The translations under genes and the position numbers were made by a program. 60,899 bases of DNA from Spongospora subterranea (taxonomy: Eukaryota; Endomyxa; Phytomyxea; Plasmodiophorida; Plasmodiophoridae): assembly GCA_900404475.1 (NCBI GenBank), contig OUQQ01000039.1:1-60899 (forward strand). Direction: 5' to 3'. Below, piece after piece: positions 11,254-21,346 of the stretch. Position 1 is the stretch's first letter, and each line of letters starts with the position of its first letter. The notes beneath the pieces are model-generated. The model was not told where the DNA came from. It worked only from the letters and a program-made list of their open reading frames with translations, and did no database searches.

Positions 11254-12744
11254 TCACTGACAAACTGTAAAGAACAGCTCAGCTCGCTTTGACTTGGATG
11301 TATTACAAATCGAGTAGGAATTATCATCTGGTACAACGAACGAATCTCCTTTGCTTAATTTGAGTTCCGTCCTGTTAACCGTAACTACGAGGCAATTCCG
11401 CTGGCAAGCGTTCACGAAATAAACTTCCGCCCCGGCAGCTTTCTCTTTATACTTGGTCCCAAGAGGAGGAATTTGAAGGACACCAGCAGAAACATTGCCT
11501 ACCGCATATAGCTTGCATGCCAGAGGTTCAACTTCTTGGCCTTGCTTAGTGATTCCCTTCGGTACTTTAGTTTTCAAACGGACTAACGAATGATCAGACG
11601 ACCTCGCAGCTATCACTTGACTACGCTCTTTGCCGTTTTTGCGAATAACGACCTCCCCGGAAAGCGGAACAATCGCCTCATCTTCTGAATTTTCATCGTC
11701 ACTGACTAAAGACTTGGGTCGCCGCCGCTTCTGACGGTGATGACGAGACGGGACAATGGGGGTAGGAACGTGTCTGATCACCGCCTTTTCACTATCGATG
11801 CTAAATAGGCCGCCAGCACCTTGCTTATAGTTGATCTGCTCGCATTCGAAGAAATTGACTGGTTTACATCTGGCCCTGCCACTGCGCCGAATACCACCAG
11901 CCTTATCAAAATCTTGCCCGATCCCGGTTTCTTGCGCCTTCTCAACAAGCATCAGCGTTTGGCGACGTTTTTTCTTAGGCAGACGTTTCTGCTGCTTATC
12001 CTGGGTGACTGGTTTCTGCACTAAACTAGATTTCATCTTCCGTGACGACAGGTCTGTTTCCACTTTTTCAGCCTCTATCTCGTCCAAAAACGAAGCCTCT
12101 TCTCCAAAATCTTGATGTTGATCGTCAGAATCTGGCTCACCTTGTTGTTGTGATTTCGCTTTCTGTTTTTTGACGGTGGAATTTCCACTAGGTTTCGGCT
12201 TCTCAATTCTTCGAACAGTCGGGTTTGCTTCTCTGGGACTTCGCTGGGTATTTTTCCTAGTAAACAGAAAATCAGTTGTCTTTTGGTTCCGATGCTGTGC
12301 GGTGCTTGGTTCGCCGCTTGTATTCTCTGAAGAACCTGAGCTCCTGTCATCATTTCGGCCGTCAGAATCGTCATCCGAAGTCTCCCTGTCCTCCTCGCCC
12401 TCCTGAAACTCAAGACGTTTGATTGCTTCATCACTGCCAAGCTCCGGTTGAGCAGTCGACACCGAGGCCGGGGACAGAGGAAACAACGACGATTTCCTAC
12501 GTAGGTTTCCAAGATCTTCTTGCTCCCCATCACTATCAGACTTCAAAGCCTGCTCAACATCGTCAAACCCCTGTAGGTCTTTGACCGTGTTGATCGGCAG
12601 GCGCACGCCGGTATGCCGTCCCAAAACACCGATATTGCGCGATGATATTGGTCGGCCAGTGCCGGTCCGGCGCTTCTGGTGTTCTGGCCGATCCTTGCGG
12701 CTGACGAAGGGCGGCAAGGACTGGTCCGCTGTCGTCGTGGCCAT
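11254..12744 (-). CDS. MIF2: CENP-C / Mif2 centromere protein with C-terminal cupin
   Basis: Single-exon gene of 496 codons if translation starts at MATTTADQ; an upstream in-frame ATG would add 32 residues that look like leader. It encodes the inner-kinetochore protein that binds the CENP-A nucleosome and recruits the outer kinetochore. Visible parts: an N-terminal Mif2-like block (LGRHTGVRLPINTVKDLQGF, residues about 41-60); a long acidic/basic disordered middle; the CENP-C motif at about 285-307 (RRSGRARCKPVNFFECE); and a dimerisation cupin at the end (residues about 415-496). In the CENP-C motif the usual aromatic Tyr-Trp pair is Phe-Phe, so the Trp that packs on the CENP-A tail is replaced. 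The lack of introns contrasts with its neighbours. It is divergent from REX4. Confidence 0.85.
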   Translation of the reverse strand: MATTTADQSLPPFVSRKDRPEHQKRRTGTGRPISSRNIGVLGRHTGVRLPINTVKDLQGFDDVEQALKSDSDGEQEDLGNLRRKSSLFPLSPASVSTAQPELGSDEAIKRLEFQEGEEDRETSDDDSDGRNDDRSSGSSENTSGEPSTAQHRNQKTTDFLFTRKNTQRSPREANPTVRRIEKPKPSGNSTVKKQKAKSQQQGEPDSDDQHQDFGEEASFLDEIEAEKVETDLSSRKMKSSLVQKPVTQDKQQKRLPKKKRRQTLMLVEKAQETGIGQDFDKAGGIRRSGRARCKPVNFFECEQINYKQGAGGLFSIDSEKAVIRHVPTPIVPSRHHRQKRRRPKSLVSDDENSEDEAIVPLSGEVVIRKNGKERSQVIAARSSDHSLVRLKTKVPKGITKQGQEVEPLACKLYAVGNVSAGVLQIPPLGTKYKEKAAGAEVYFVNACQRNCLVVTVNRTELKLSKGDSFVVPDDNSYSICNTSKSKRAELFFTVCQ

Positions 12745-13209
12745 TATATTATCAGAGTAAGATAATGTCAGACGAGGCATTCCCCTCTCTAGGAGGCCAC
12801 TCTCAACACACAACTGCAGACTGGTGTAGACTGACGACACACACCACTGACCCAGTTCGTGTCACGCATCAACAGTCCGCGCGGCACCCTCCCTTTCCCC
12901 ACTGTTCATGCCGAACGGTGCGCAGGGGGCTGCGTGTGGGACCTCCGACTCTCTGATTCGGAAATCGAATACGTTTCGACCGCTCGTTAATTCAATTTTA
13001 ACGCCATCGAAAATGGTCGTTTTTATATGCCCAAAAGATTTTCGCTTGTGGACGCTGATAAACCCCAGTTGCCCCGGTAGGTGTAGACTGTAGACTGCGC
13101 ATGTTAAGGTGCAGTTATCGCAACCCCTACCAAGATTTTTGCGCATTTTGATCAGTCAATCTGCGGGCGCAAATTTTTTCCTCATTCCTTCTGCCCTGGT
13201 CCAGGGATC
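12745..13209. promoter_or_regulatory. Divergent intergenic region between CENP-C and REX4
   Basis: This 465-bp gap separates two genes transcribed away from each other and must hold both promoters. I see no clear TATA box at a convincing distance. Short ORFs on both strands here have no domain character. Confidence 0.4.
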
Positions 13210-14115
13210 ATGGCCAAGACGACTTTGGGTAGTAACTGGGCCAAAGTCCACAAAACCATAAAAAAATCAAACAAAATAGGAAAGCCTAAACAGGCACTTG
13301 ATAAAAATTCATCAGTACCAGGTAATTGAGCGGGTTCTGCACATTTAACAGGGCATTCAATGGTTGCAGATGTTGCCCAGGAGCAGAGACCCAGTGTCCC
13401 ATCGGAACCACTTTGTCAATTAATCATGCAATCGAAAAATCTGGCAACTTCAGAAGAAAAGCTGTAGGTCAACCGCGTTCAGGTTCAGTAACTCGAAAGA
13501 ACTCTAATCATTGTTTCGTTGTAGGAATCCATTGCTAACTAACATTATCGCCATCGATTGTGAAATGGTGGGGGTCGGTCCTTCTGGAAAGCGGCATGCC
13601 CTTGCGCGAGTCTCAATCGTCAACTTCCATGGCGATGTTCTTCTTGACACCTTAGTGAAGCCTACAGAGCCAATTACAGATCATAGAACCCAGTTCAGCG
13701 GAATCAGCCGAGGAGGCTTACTATCTGCTCCTTCATTCAAAGATGTTCAGCAACAGGTTGCTGATATCATCAAGGATAGAATTGTGGTTGGTCATTCGGT
13801 GCAGACTGATTTCCGTTGTTTGATGTTGTCGCATCCACGCAATCTCATTAGAGACACGACCAACAAGTAAGAATGATGTCAAGTATCTTCAATACTGTGC
13901 TTGACTGGATATTCGCTAGATTGCTGTGTCCTTTGGCGCCGAAATCACTGAAAAATCTCTGCATGGAGCATTTACAATTACCTATTCAGGAAGGCCAACA
14001 TAACTCTATAGAAGATGCTAGAGCCACGCTAGCGCTGTATAAGCATTTCAGCACACAGTGGGAGAAACGCGTTGCTCTTACTCACCGCAACAGGAAGAAA
14101 CTGAAAAAAAGATGA
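13210..14115 (+). CDS. REX4: REX4-type 3'-5' RNA exonuclease (DEDDh)
   Basis: Four exons give about 247 residues. The start ATG at 13210 opens a lysine-rich N-terminus typical of nucleolar REX4 proteins. The exonuclease domain shows Exo I (IAIDCEMVGVG, Asp and Glu ligands), Exo II (IVVGHSVQTDF) and Exo III (HNSIEDARATLALY, with the catalytic His and last Asp). The family trims RNA and takes part in pre-rRNA processing in yeast. Introns: about 13322-13369 (48 nt; a 30-nt alternative ending at 13351 keeps the same frame), 13464-13524, and 13867-13919. The C-terminus is basic (RNRKKLKKR). Confidence 0.88.
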
Positions 14116-14468
14116 TAAAATCGAACTGCACTGTTGAGCTTTCCCTACTAGTTGGTGCAATATAACAGTTAAACCGAACAAGATAACGTGATCATTCGCT
14201 ATCGATCAGGCTCCTTTATAGATAACGTCAGTATTCAATGACTTCACCGTCGAGATATGCAACGTCCGAGACATGTGCAGCGTCGCGGTGACTGATTGGC
14301 ACACCCGGGTTGAACCGACAATTCCAGCGTGCTCAATCAAGGTCCACCAGATCGCTTCTGCAGTTTGTGATTTTTTGTATCTCGTTCATGGGGTTGCGCC
14401 GAGACATAACATGACGCCGGGCCGATCACTATAACGACAACGTTACTGTAGGTGTAACGGTGACTTGA

Positions 14469-17145
14469 ATGGTGCCTGTGGTGACGATAGTAACGGCGTT
14501 GACTCTATCGTCATTCGGAATTGGTTTATGCAGCGAGCTGGACCATTGTCAACTACAGGCGATCATAGATGGGCACCCGGATCGGATCGAGGTCTATGGA
14601 TACGTTGGCCAGATATACGAAGGTCGTGGAGATCATGATAACGCTAGACGCGTCTATACCAACGGTGGGTGAATCCCGAAGTTGATCCGAAACCAGCTGG
14701 TGACTGGGTTTGAAGGGTTTTTACGAGGAGCCCATGAATCCGTACGACAGTCCACACCAAAATCCTTAATTAGCCAGAGATTGTGCTCTCTTTTGTTTAG
14801 AGAGAAACAGTCGCGTAGGTAAATGCGACGTTACTTGAAATCACCTTTTATAACAACACGAATCAGAGAATCTCAACCTTTCGCGGACCAAAGATGGCAA
14901 TACCACTTATACGCAGAAGCGTTTGATCGATGGAAAATTCCCAGCTCTATTCCTAACTTAGCCGAGATTTTGGCTGGGTTATTTGACAATTATCCACTCG
15001 ACTCTTTGATGGTCGAAGCCTGCACTAAGCACACCATTCAGGAGCCTCATAGCTATAATGCTTTCGCAAATCTAGGTATCACAATGTCACAATATGAAAT
15101 CAAGAATTTTTTCGATCATTGCGGAATATAGGAAAAATGCATATGATAATGGACGACATAACTGCTGCTATTTTTCATTTTGAAGCAGCCAAACAGCTTA
15201 TACCAGTTGGTCAGATCATAAGGGGCGACGAAATAGTTCGCCTATTAGATGATTGTTATCGGTTTCAAACCAAACGATATCAGTTTAATCATCAAGATTC
15301 ACATGTCGATAATGTTCATGATATAAACCCATTTCAGATCTGATAGACATTAACAGAAGGCGATCGAGCAACACCGCGCTTCAGTTCAGAATATGCCAAC
15401 GTCAAGAAATCATTTCGATTTTGCCCAAACATTGATGATATCCACGCCAGATGATATTGAATTGATTGAGCATCATATAAGCACCGCGAATGCTGCACGT
15501 GTGGAGGAAGTTAATCAACAATATGGCTTTGTATATCGGGGTCTCAGACAGTGTATTTTTTTGTTCACCGATTTAATTAGAAGCCTCGACGTTGGTTAGC
15601 AGATAAATGGGAAGATATTGGAGTTGTTCTGGACATGTCGGGCTATAGCCTGGGTACGTACACTTGCTATCGAGGATGCGTATTCCAATGATCATGCTAT
15701 ACAGCTGACACATCTCGCTGCTCGGTTGTCGGAAATGCATTTTTACCCGGTTCTGCTTTTGGCGTGGTTCCAACCGAATTCCCAGACCAAACAATAATTG
15801 CTGTAGAACTCCGTGGTGCAATGATGGTGATAAAATGTTGCAATTAATTTACTACGATTTTAATTAAGTAGTGACTGAAATTAGGAATCTGCGTCTGGTA
15901 TTATCACCAGTCCACAAAACGGAGTGTTCTTTGGGCCCCATATTACAAAAGCTAGTGACTATGCTGGAGGCATCAACAAGCCAATAATGTAGAATGTCTC
16001 CAGAAATTTGTCACACTGCTAGAGGTGATACCTGGTTTCTTTTTTATTCAGTGAACTCGATGAAGTTGTCGCTTTTTCTCCTGGCGGGTATTCTAACTAT
16101 TACCATTTTCTTATTGAAGGTCTGTCGCAACTGGCATTATCTCGTGAATTATATCCAAATACTACAATCATTTTACCTGATACTAAGCATGCTCGTGAAG
16201 CTGCTACGATATTTGGGATTGGTAAAAGTGACTCTTGTGGTCTGAGGTTTGCACTTGGACTGACACGTGATCAGCTGATGTTGTGCTCTATAATCATACA
16301 GCGAATTCATATCGGTTCCGCAAACTGTTGATGATCGACTGGAGAGACACTTCACGACTATTGTCCTCAACTAGTTAGTGACTTGCGTATTTAACTAAAT
16401 TTGCCATAATAGCACTTCAGAAATGTACCTGAGAAGAATCCAACCACCTGCTAAAGCTTTACTACTTGTACGGCAGCGAATGCTGCATCATGTTGGCGCC
16501 GTCATGCACGCGAAGGTTTTGATTTCGATGATTGATGCCAATGAAATCAATATGAGCATAGCGGCCAATCAGAGCCATATACGTAACTCGTGCTAACTCA
16601 GGGATGATTCGATCAGTAGTGAATGAAGACCTCTTATTGGAAGCGTTATACGATGCAGTCGGTTATTCGTGTCTAACCGTCTTTCAGGCTAATCAGGTAT
16701 GATTATATTCATTCTATGTGAGGAAATCAGTGTTGAGACGCTGCAGTAGAACACAACCCTATCGGAACAGGCGGAACTATTCTCGCAAGCATCATTAGTT
16801 ATCGGTCCTCATGGTGCTGGACTATCTAATATTCTCTTCAGTCCTAACGATTCTATCTTGGTTTACTTCCCGACGATGCCAATGTCCGATCCGTGCTTCC
16901 TGAACATCGCTGCCTCTGTTAATGTGTCTGTGCAACCTATCGCTGATTTGGTAACGATCCAATTTCGGCAATATTTTGCAACTGATTCTCCAGTTTAGAC
17001 GGCCTATTATTTTGGCCCATATCATTTGAGTCAAGAGAAGATTGACTCTGTATCAGACAAGTTAGAGTTGATCATCAGCGACCGAGGATGGACTCGAGGT
17101 GATATCTGCAACTCAAATCAGCCAGACTACAATCATGACCTATAG
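14469..17145 (+). CDS. Secretory-pathway GT61-family glycosyltransferase with N-terminal TPR-like region
   Basis: Starts with a signal-like hydrophobic stretch (MVPVVTIVTALTLSSFGIGL) and continues through many exons. Early exons contain TPR-like helices (VYGYVGQIYEGRGDHDNA; later TAAIFHFEAAKQL). The C-terminal half carries GT61 hallmarks: GGYSNYYHFLIEGLSQLAL followed by RELYPNTTIILP (16.1 kb), and LVIGPHGAGLSNILFSP (16.8 kb), the conserved GPHGAGL motif of DUF563/GT61 enzymes such as EOGT and POMGNT2. The last exon joins at an intron from about 16950 to 17000 and ends DYNHDL at 17145. GT61 enzymes transfer xylose, GlcNAc or arabinose in the ER or Golgi lumen; the donor here cannot be told. 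Several middle exons (15.3-16.0 kb) are unresolved. Confidence 0.75.
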
Positions 17146-17503
17146 CACCCTGCCGTATACCATCTCAACAATGTATTGGTTGTGATCGTTTGCCAGCAAG
17201 AAAAAATCAGATTTGATGCATGGAAGAAACATATGAGATGCAAAATGAAAGCACGGAGACACTGTGATCTCAAAATAGATGCTCTTTTATTTTTTCTAAA
17301 CCAAAAGCCAGATTTCCCTCTATCAGCCGTGTCCAACGCCTTTGCTTTACAGTGCAAGTCTTTGCGCTTATCCCTAGCAACACAATTTTCTTTGGCTTGT
17401 TGAAAATGGTTATTAGCGGTATATCGCTATATCATTTGAGTGCGGAGTCCGTGGCGGCTTTTTACAAGGTCCTCGTTATACAGCGTTTTAGGCCTGTGAC
17501 ACC

Positions 17504-17947
17504 ATGTCCAACTCTGAGGTTATCTGGTCGATTGTTAAGAAATCCTCATCGTTTCTGGTCAAGAACAATGGTTTGACCCTGTCGGCCGAACCATTTAACG
17601 TCTACAACCTAAACGCCAAGAAATATTCCGGATTGGCGTGCAAGAAAGGGGTCAATGTCTCCATTGTCGGCGGCAAGGTCGTTATGGCCAAGAAGCTCCG
17701 TAAATTAGCTCGATTCCCCAACAAATCTCAAGTCAACATCCCATTGGTCAAGAACCGGATCAACCACATCAATGTTGCCGCCGCAGCAATCCGCAAGGAA
17801 ACCGCCGGATCCTTCTACCGAGGTGATCTTGCTGACCTGACCGTTGCCCGTTACCACAAGCTCAACAAGGTCAATGCGGCCATGAAGAAGGCGACCAAGA
17901 AGAACGCTGCACCAGTTTCCGACATGCAACTCTCCAAGACCGATTAA
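17504..17947 (+). CDS. RPL28: 60S ribosomal protein eL28 (RPL28)
   Basis: A single open frame of 147 residues with the length and layout of eL28: VIWSIVKKSSSFLVKNNGLT, then AEPFNVYNLNAKKYSGLA, and a basic C-terminal half (FYRGDLADLTVARYHKLNK). It is a structural protein of the large cytosolic ribosomal subunit. The codons are visibly richer in C-ending synonyms than in neighbouring genes, as expected for a highly expressed gene. The family is absent from Saccharomyces cerevisiae but present in most other eukaryotes. Confidence 0.9.
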   Translation: MSNSEVIWSIVKKSSSFLVKNNGLTLSAEPFNVYNLNAKKYSGLACKKGVNVSIVGGKVVMAKKLRKLARFPNKSQVNIPLVKNRINHINVAAAAIRKETAGSFYRGDLADLTVARYHKLNKVNAAMKKATKKNAAPVSDMQLSKTD

Positions 17948-18031
17948 ATTGCTGTTAATACATTGAATTTGTCAGGAACAGCCACATTTTCGGATATATA
18001 GTTCGTTATCAAGACTCGACATCGTATGTGT

Positions 18032-18790
18032 TTATTCATTATGGGTAGTACTTTGGGTCGCCTTGATTATTTTATTTGCCAGAGCTACCAGTTCTGCGTT
18101 TGCCGGATGACGCTCTATTACGTGTGCGGCCAATTCGCTGTACAGATTCGTGTTTTGGGGATCCGACGTCACCGCGTTCAATGCGTTTTCCAGCAATGGA
18201 GTTGCGACATTCTCTGCATTGTGTTCCAGCTTAGCCTTGATTTTCGTAGCGGTGCGCATCAAGGTTCGGTACGGCTTGTCATTCTCGAACCCCCACGCTT
18301 CGTAACGCTGGAAATGATTGGCAAATCGTGCCAGTACATCATATCCGGATTTCTCGAATTTTTTTAGCAATAACTGCCCGCCGTCGCTGACGAGCTGCCT
18401 CAACTCGGCCAATGCATCAGAGAGGAGTTTAGGTGCGAGCTCATCGAATTCGGCGATCAATTTTCGGTATGGTTCATATTTCTCGTAGCCCCAAGGTTGA
18501 TAGCGCTGACGATGATCTTTGTACCGCCATATTACTAGACCATAGCTCACAGGTAATGAGTTTTGAGGTGATAGTTCCTGACCATCTCTGATGCATTCAA
18601 TCAACTCATTTGATGCATTGATGAAACGCTGATTATCGATAGCATGTTTAACCGGATGGAATATCGTGAAATAGAATATAGCGAAGGACATTAGAACGGC
18701 AGAGTTGCAAATAACCTTAAACCAAGCCCACAATAGTTGAGGACTACAACTTGGATACATAGGATCAAATTGGTTAAAGAATGTCGGCAA
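18032..18790 (-). CDS. Unknown membrane-anchored protein with two copies of a WG[YF]E motif
   Basis: One exon of 252 codons. Residues about 20-44 form a single hydrophobic segment, suggesting a type II membrane anchor. The rest is helical and charged. Two copies of one motif stand out: HRQRYQPWGYEKYEPYRKL (residues about 93-111) and HFQRYEAWGFENDKPYRTL (about 159-177), each followed by a helix rich in Leu/Ala/Lys. The shared pattern is H-x-QRY-x-x-WG[YF]E-x-x-x-PYR-x-L. I do not recognise it from a named family. The gene is tail-to-tail with eL28, about 85 bp apart. Function unknown. Confidence 0.55.
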   Translation of the reverse strand: MPTFFNQFDPMYPSCSPQLLWAWFKVICNSAVLMSFAIFYFTIFHPVKHAIDNQRFINASNELIECIRDGQELSPQNSLPVSYGLVIWRYKDHRQRYQPWGYEKYEPYRKLIAEFDELAPKLLSDALAELRQLVSDGGQLLLKKFEKSGYDVLARFANHFQRYEAWGFENDKPYRTLMRTATKIKAKLEHNAENVATPLLENALNAVTSDPQNTNLYSELAAHVIERHPANAELVALANKIIKATQSTTHNE

Positions 18791-19494
18791 TCATTGAAAG
18801 AATCTCAAGGTCGAGATGAGATGCATTGACTGGATAAGTGATTGATCGTGCTAACTGATCCACTGAGAGATTTTGACAGAAGTTGTTTTTTCAACCATGA
18901 TACAGAAAGCGACCACAGCTGGTAATGACAACTAAAGCGATCACTTAAATCGATAATAAGCGCGGGCCAAAAAGAGAAAAACTTGAACCTGGGCACACGA
19001 CGTGCGAGGACTGAATCAATTTTATTCAAAAATCCATATATTTATGGATAACAGAGGTTTCGATATCAAAACGATTATAATTGAATAAATTGGTTTCGTT
19101 CTGTAAGTTGATACCGAGGTAGTGACATTTTCGGTTGAGCGATATCGAAACCGTTCGAGATGCCACATGCGAGGACAATAAACTTGTGTCAGATGTAGGC
19201 AACAGAGTGGCGATAAAAACGACGATTATCCCGATCGGTTATGACTGATGAAACGCAAGCCCCATTGACCATCACTCCACTGCTGTAGCGCAACCTGGCC
19301 GCTGTGCATCTTCTGCTGCGTTCTGTAGCGTGACGACGGAACCGCAACACCACATCGTTACAGCCGGATCCGAAAGCCGTGACGAGCGCGACAACGACTG
19401 ACGAGAAAGGGTCGTGAGTCTGGTGGCCTCCTAGTGGCGCGTCGTTAGTGTCTACAGTTTAGGCTGTGAGGCTGTGATAACGATACCCTGTCTG
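18791..19494. other. Intergenic, no gene seen
   Basis: About 700 bp between the unknown minus-strand gene and dynactin p62. A 74-codon minus ORF at 18805-19029 has no domain character. I see no RNA gene or clear promoter motif. The interval must hold both divergent promoters. Confidence 0.3.
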
Positions 19495-21291
19495 ATGTGC
19501 AGTAACCCTGTTCCTGTTGTTACGGTCACTGATGATCGGTGGAACTCACAATCGACACCTTCAGCTGTACCTCAATCCGATATTCGAATCGTTTGTCAGA
19601 TATGTCTTCTACCTTATCCGCTTGGCGATATGCTGTTTTGCACTGCCCAGGGGCCAGAACATCCCCGTTTGCAATGCTCGTTTTGCGTGCGTAATCAGTA
19701 CGGTTGGCATCTCTTTCGCCCACGTTTCAAATTAACTTGTTATTGTTAGCACCATTGATTCATATGTATGTAGCTCTTGTTCAACTGTATCGACTCCATC
19801 ATCAGCTCATAAACAAAGCTACTCTTGCCACAAGGTGTGCTATTACACATAGCGCAATACTGGTAACTAGTTTTATTCTTTGTGCAGTGCTTCGTTTGCC
19901 CAATATGTGATGTTCGTCTAAATATACATCAAGACTGTATAACTGCCCAATATCAATATATTTGTCCATTCTGCTCATGGTCGTGGTCGAATAAAGCCCA
20001 ATCGCCTGATGAGTTATTAGGTGGACCAACGTTGTCATTAGAGTCTGTATTATTTACTATGGGTCGGGTAGGATATTGTGTTGACGCCATGACCGCAGTT
20101 GGTCAAGATCAACAAAACATCTTGCAAGCCCTATCATCGGTACACCCGCGTCTTGAATTTTCCGATGATGATGGTCAAGCTATCATTGACGTTGATAATG
20201 ATCAGAGGTTAATATGACTATTCATTTTGACGACATCATCATAATCCTGTTTTAGGAATACTGTTGAGCGATTATGGGATAGTAACAAGGATTCCCTTCT
20301 GATATCATCTTGCGAACCGTATTTTTGATCGTTTAAGTTCGTTAATGTATGTTGAATTGTAGTTCTGAACAGTGATTTGTTGCCAAAATATTTTCCGCTG
20401 TTTCCCCGTATCTCCACCAGATGTTATACATGCACTAGATATCTAATTAAGGTTGTCTCTTCCTATATTTGCAATGCACTCTAGACCCACCCTTTGTTCA
20501 GCCAAATGCTGATCCACGTTCTGCAGGATTCGATAAAAACACTGTTGCACTGTAACATCCGTTCTTCGCTTGCGTGTTTGGTGGATGATTTGTTTTTTAG
20601 GTCAACATTACCTGTTATGTCAGTAATCGGCTCGGACCCCATCATATTGCGTTTCGAAAATCGTTCTCCATATTCTTGTTCAATCACAACGAACTCGCAA
20701 TGTATCACGTTAGTACCACTGTTGCGTATCAGGCAAAGTATAATTTCGCTTGAGCATACATATCCCTATTGGTTATCTTAGCGTATGTTAGGGCATTACG
20801 TTAGACAGAATGTATCTGAACCTTCGGTGAAGCGTTGCGCAGACTGACTAGTTGCTTGCCAATTTATTATCGCTGCACAGGATGTTAACTCTGACTGGGA
20901 GTCCGAGGTTCCATTATCATGTAGTGATTTATCCCATTCCGAGCAAGGTTGCGCATTTGTAATCGCCTCAGATTCATTCTCATTGCGTTAATTCACCAAT
21001 CTTCTAACAGATCCCTGTATCCTTTTTGCTACATGAATGCAATATTGAAGCAGTCTCTTTGATGATTTGCGTGAATCTCGCAAATCAAACAATAGTATTG
21101 CCATAGAACTTCCTGGTGTAATCAAGATAGCACAGCTTACCGGATAAATTTTCGGGATTCTTTCATGTAGCTTTTAAGCGTCAAACATACACCTTTTTAT
21201 TTTTTGTTCATTTGCTAGCGGAGCCTCAACGGAGGGTACTCTTTCAATCGGATTGAAATTTGAGGACTCCGATGCAGATTCTCAACTTTGA
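19495..21291 (+). CDS. DCTN4: Dynactin subunit 4 (p62), multi-exon
   Basis: Exon joining gives the cysteine-rich N-terminus of dynactin p62, a pointed-end subunit of the dynactin complex that links dynein to cargo. The order is CQICLLPYP, then CSFCVRN, then after a 52-nt intron TIDSYVCSSCSTVSTPSSA. KQSYSCHKC follows, and after the next intron CFVCPICDVRLNI, then QYICPFCSWSWSNK. This is the family's zinc-binding series and CGFCRW-like block. Later exons give LPVMSVIGSDPIILRF, a beta-rich middle, and the end GTLSIGLKFEDSDADSQL at 21291. The ATG at 19495 is the first in frame. Exons from 20.2 to 21.2 kb are only partly resolved. Convergent with the PH-LRR-RhoGAP gene, whose stop is about 55 bp away. 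Confidence 0.8.
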
Positions 21292-21346
21292 CCGACATTA
21301 TAATGAAGATTGGCAAGAACACTGATTCCATAAATGATTTGTCATT

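Noticed and set aside
12075..12533. 152-codon minus ORF inside CENP-C
   Set aside because: It is in another frame of the same strand within a clear CENP-C coding frame.
13322..13351. Ultra-short 30-nt intron in REX4
   Set aside because: A later AG gives a 48-nt intron in the same frame, matching the local size. The 24-nt (CARMIL-GAP, 23782-23759) and 26-nt (49.9 kb) candidates likewise have 48-nt alternatives.
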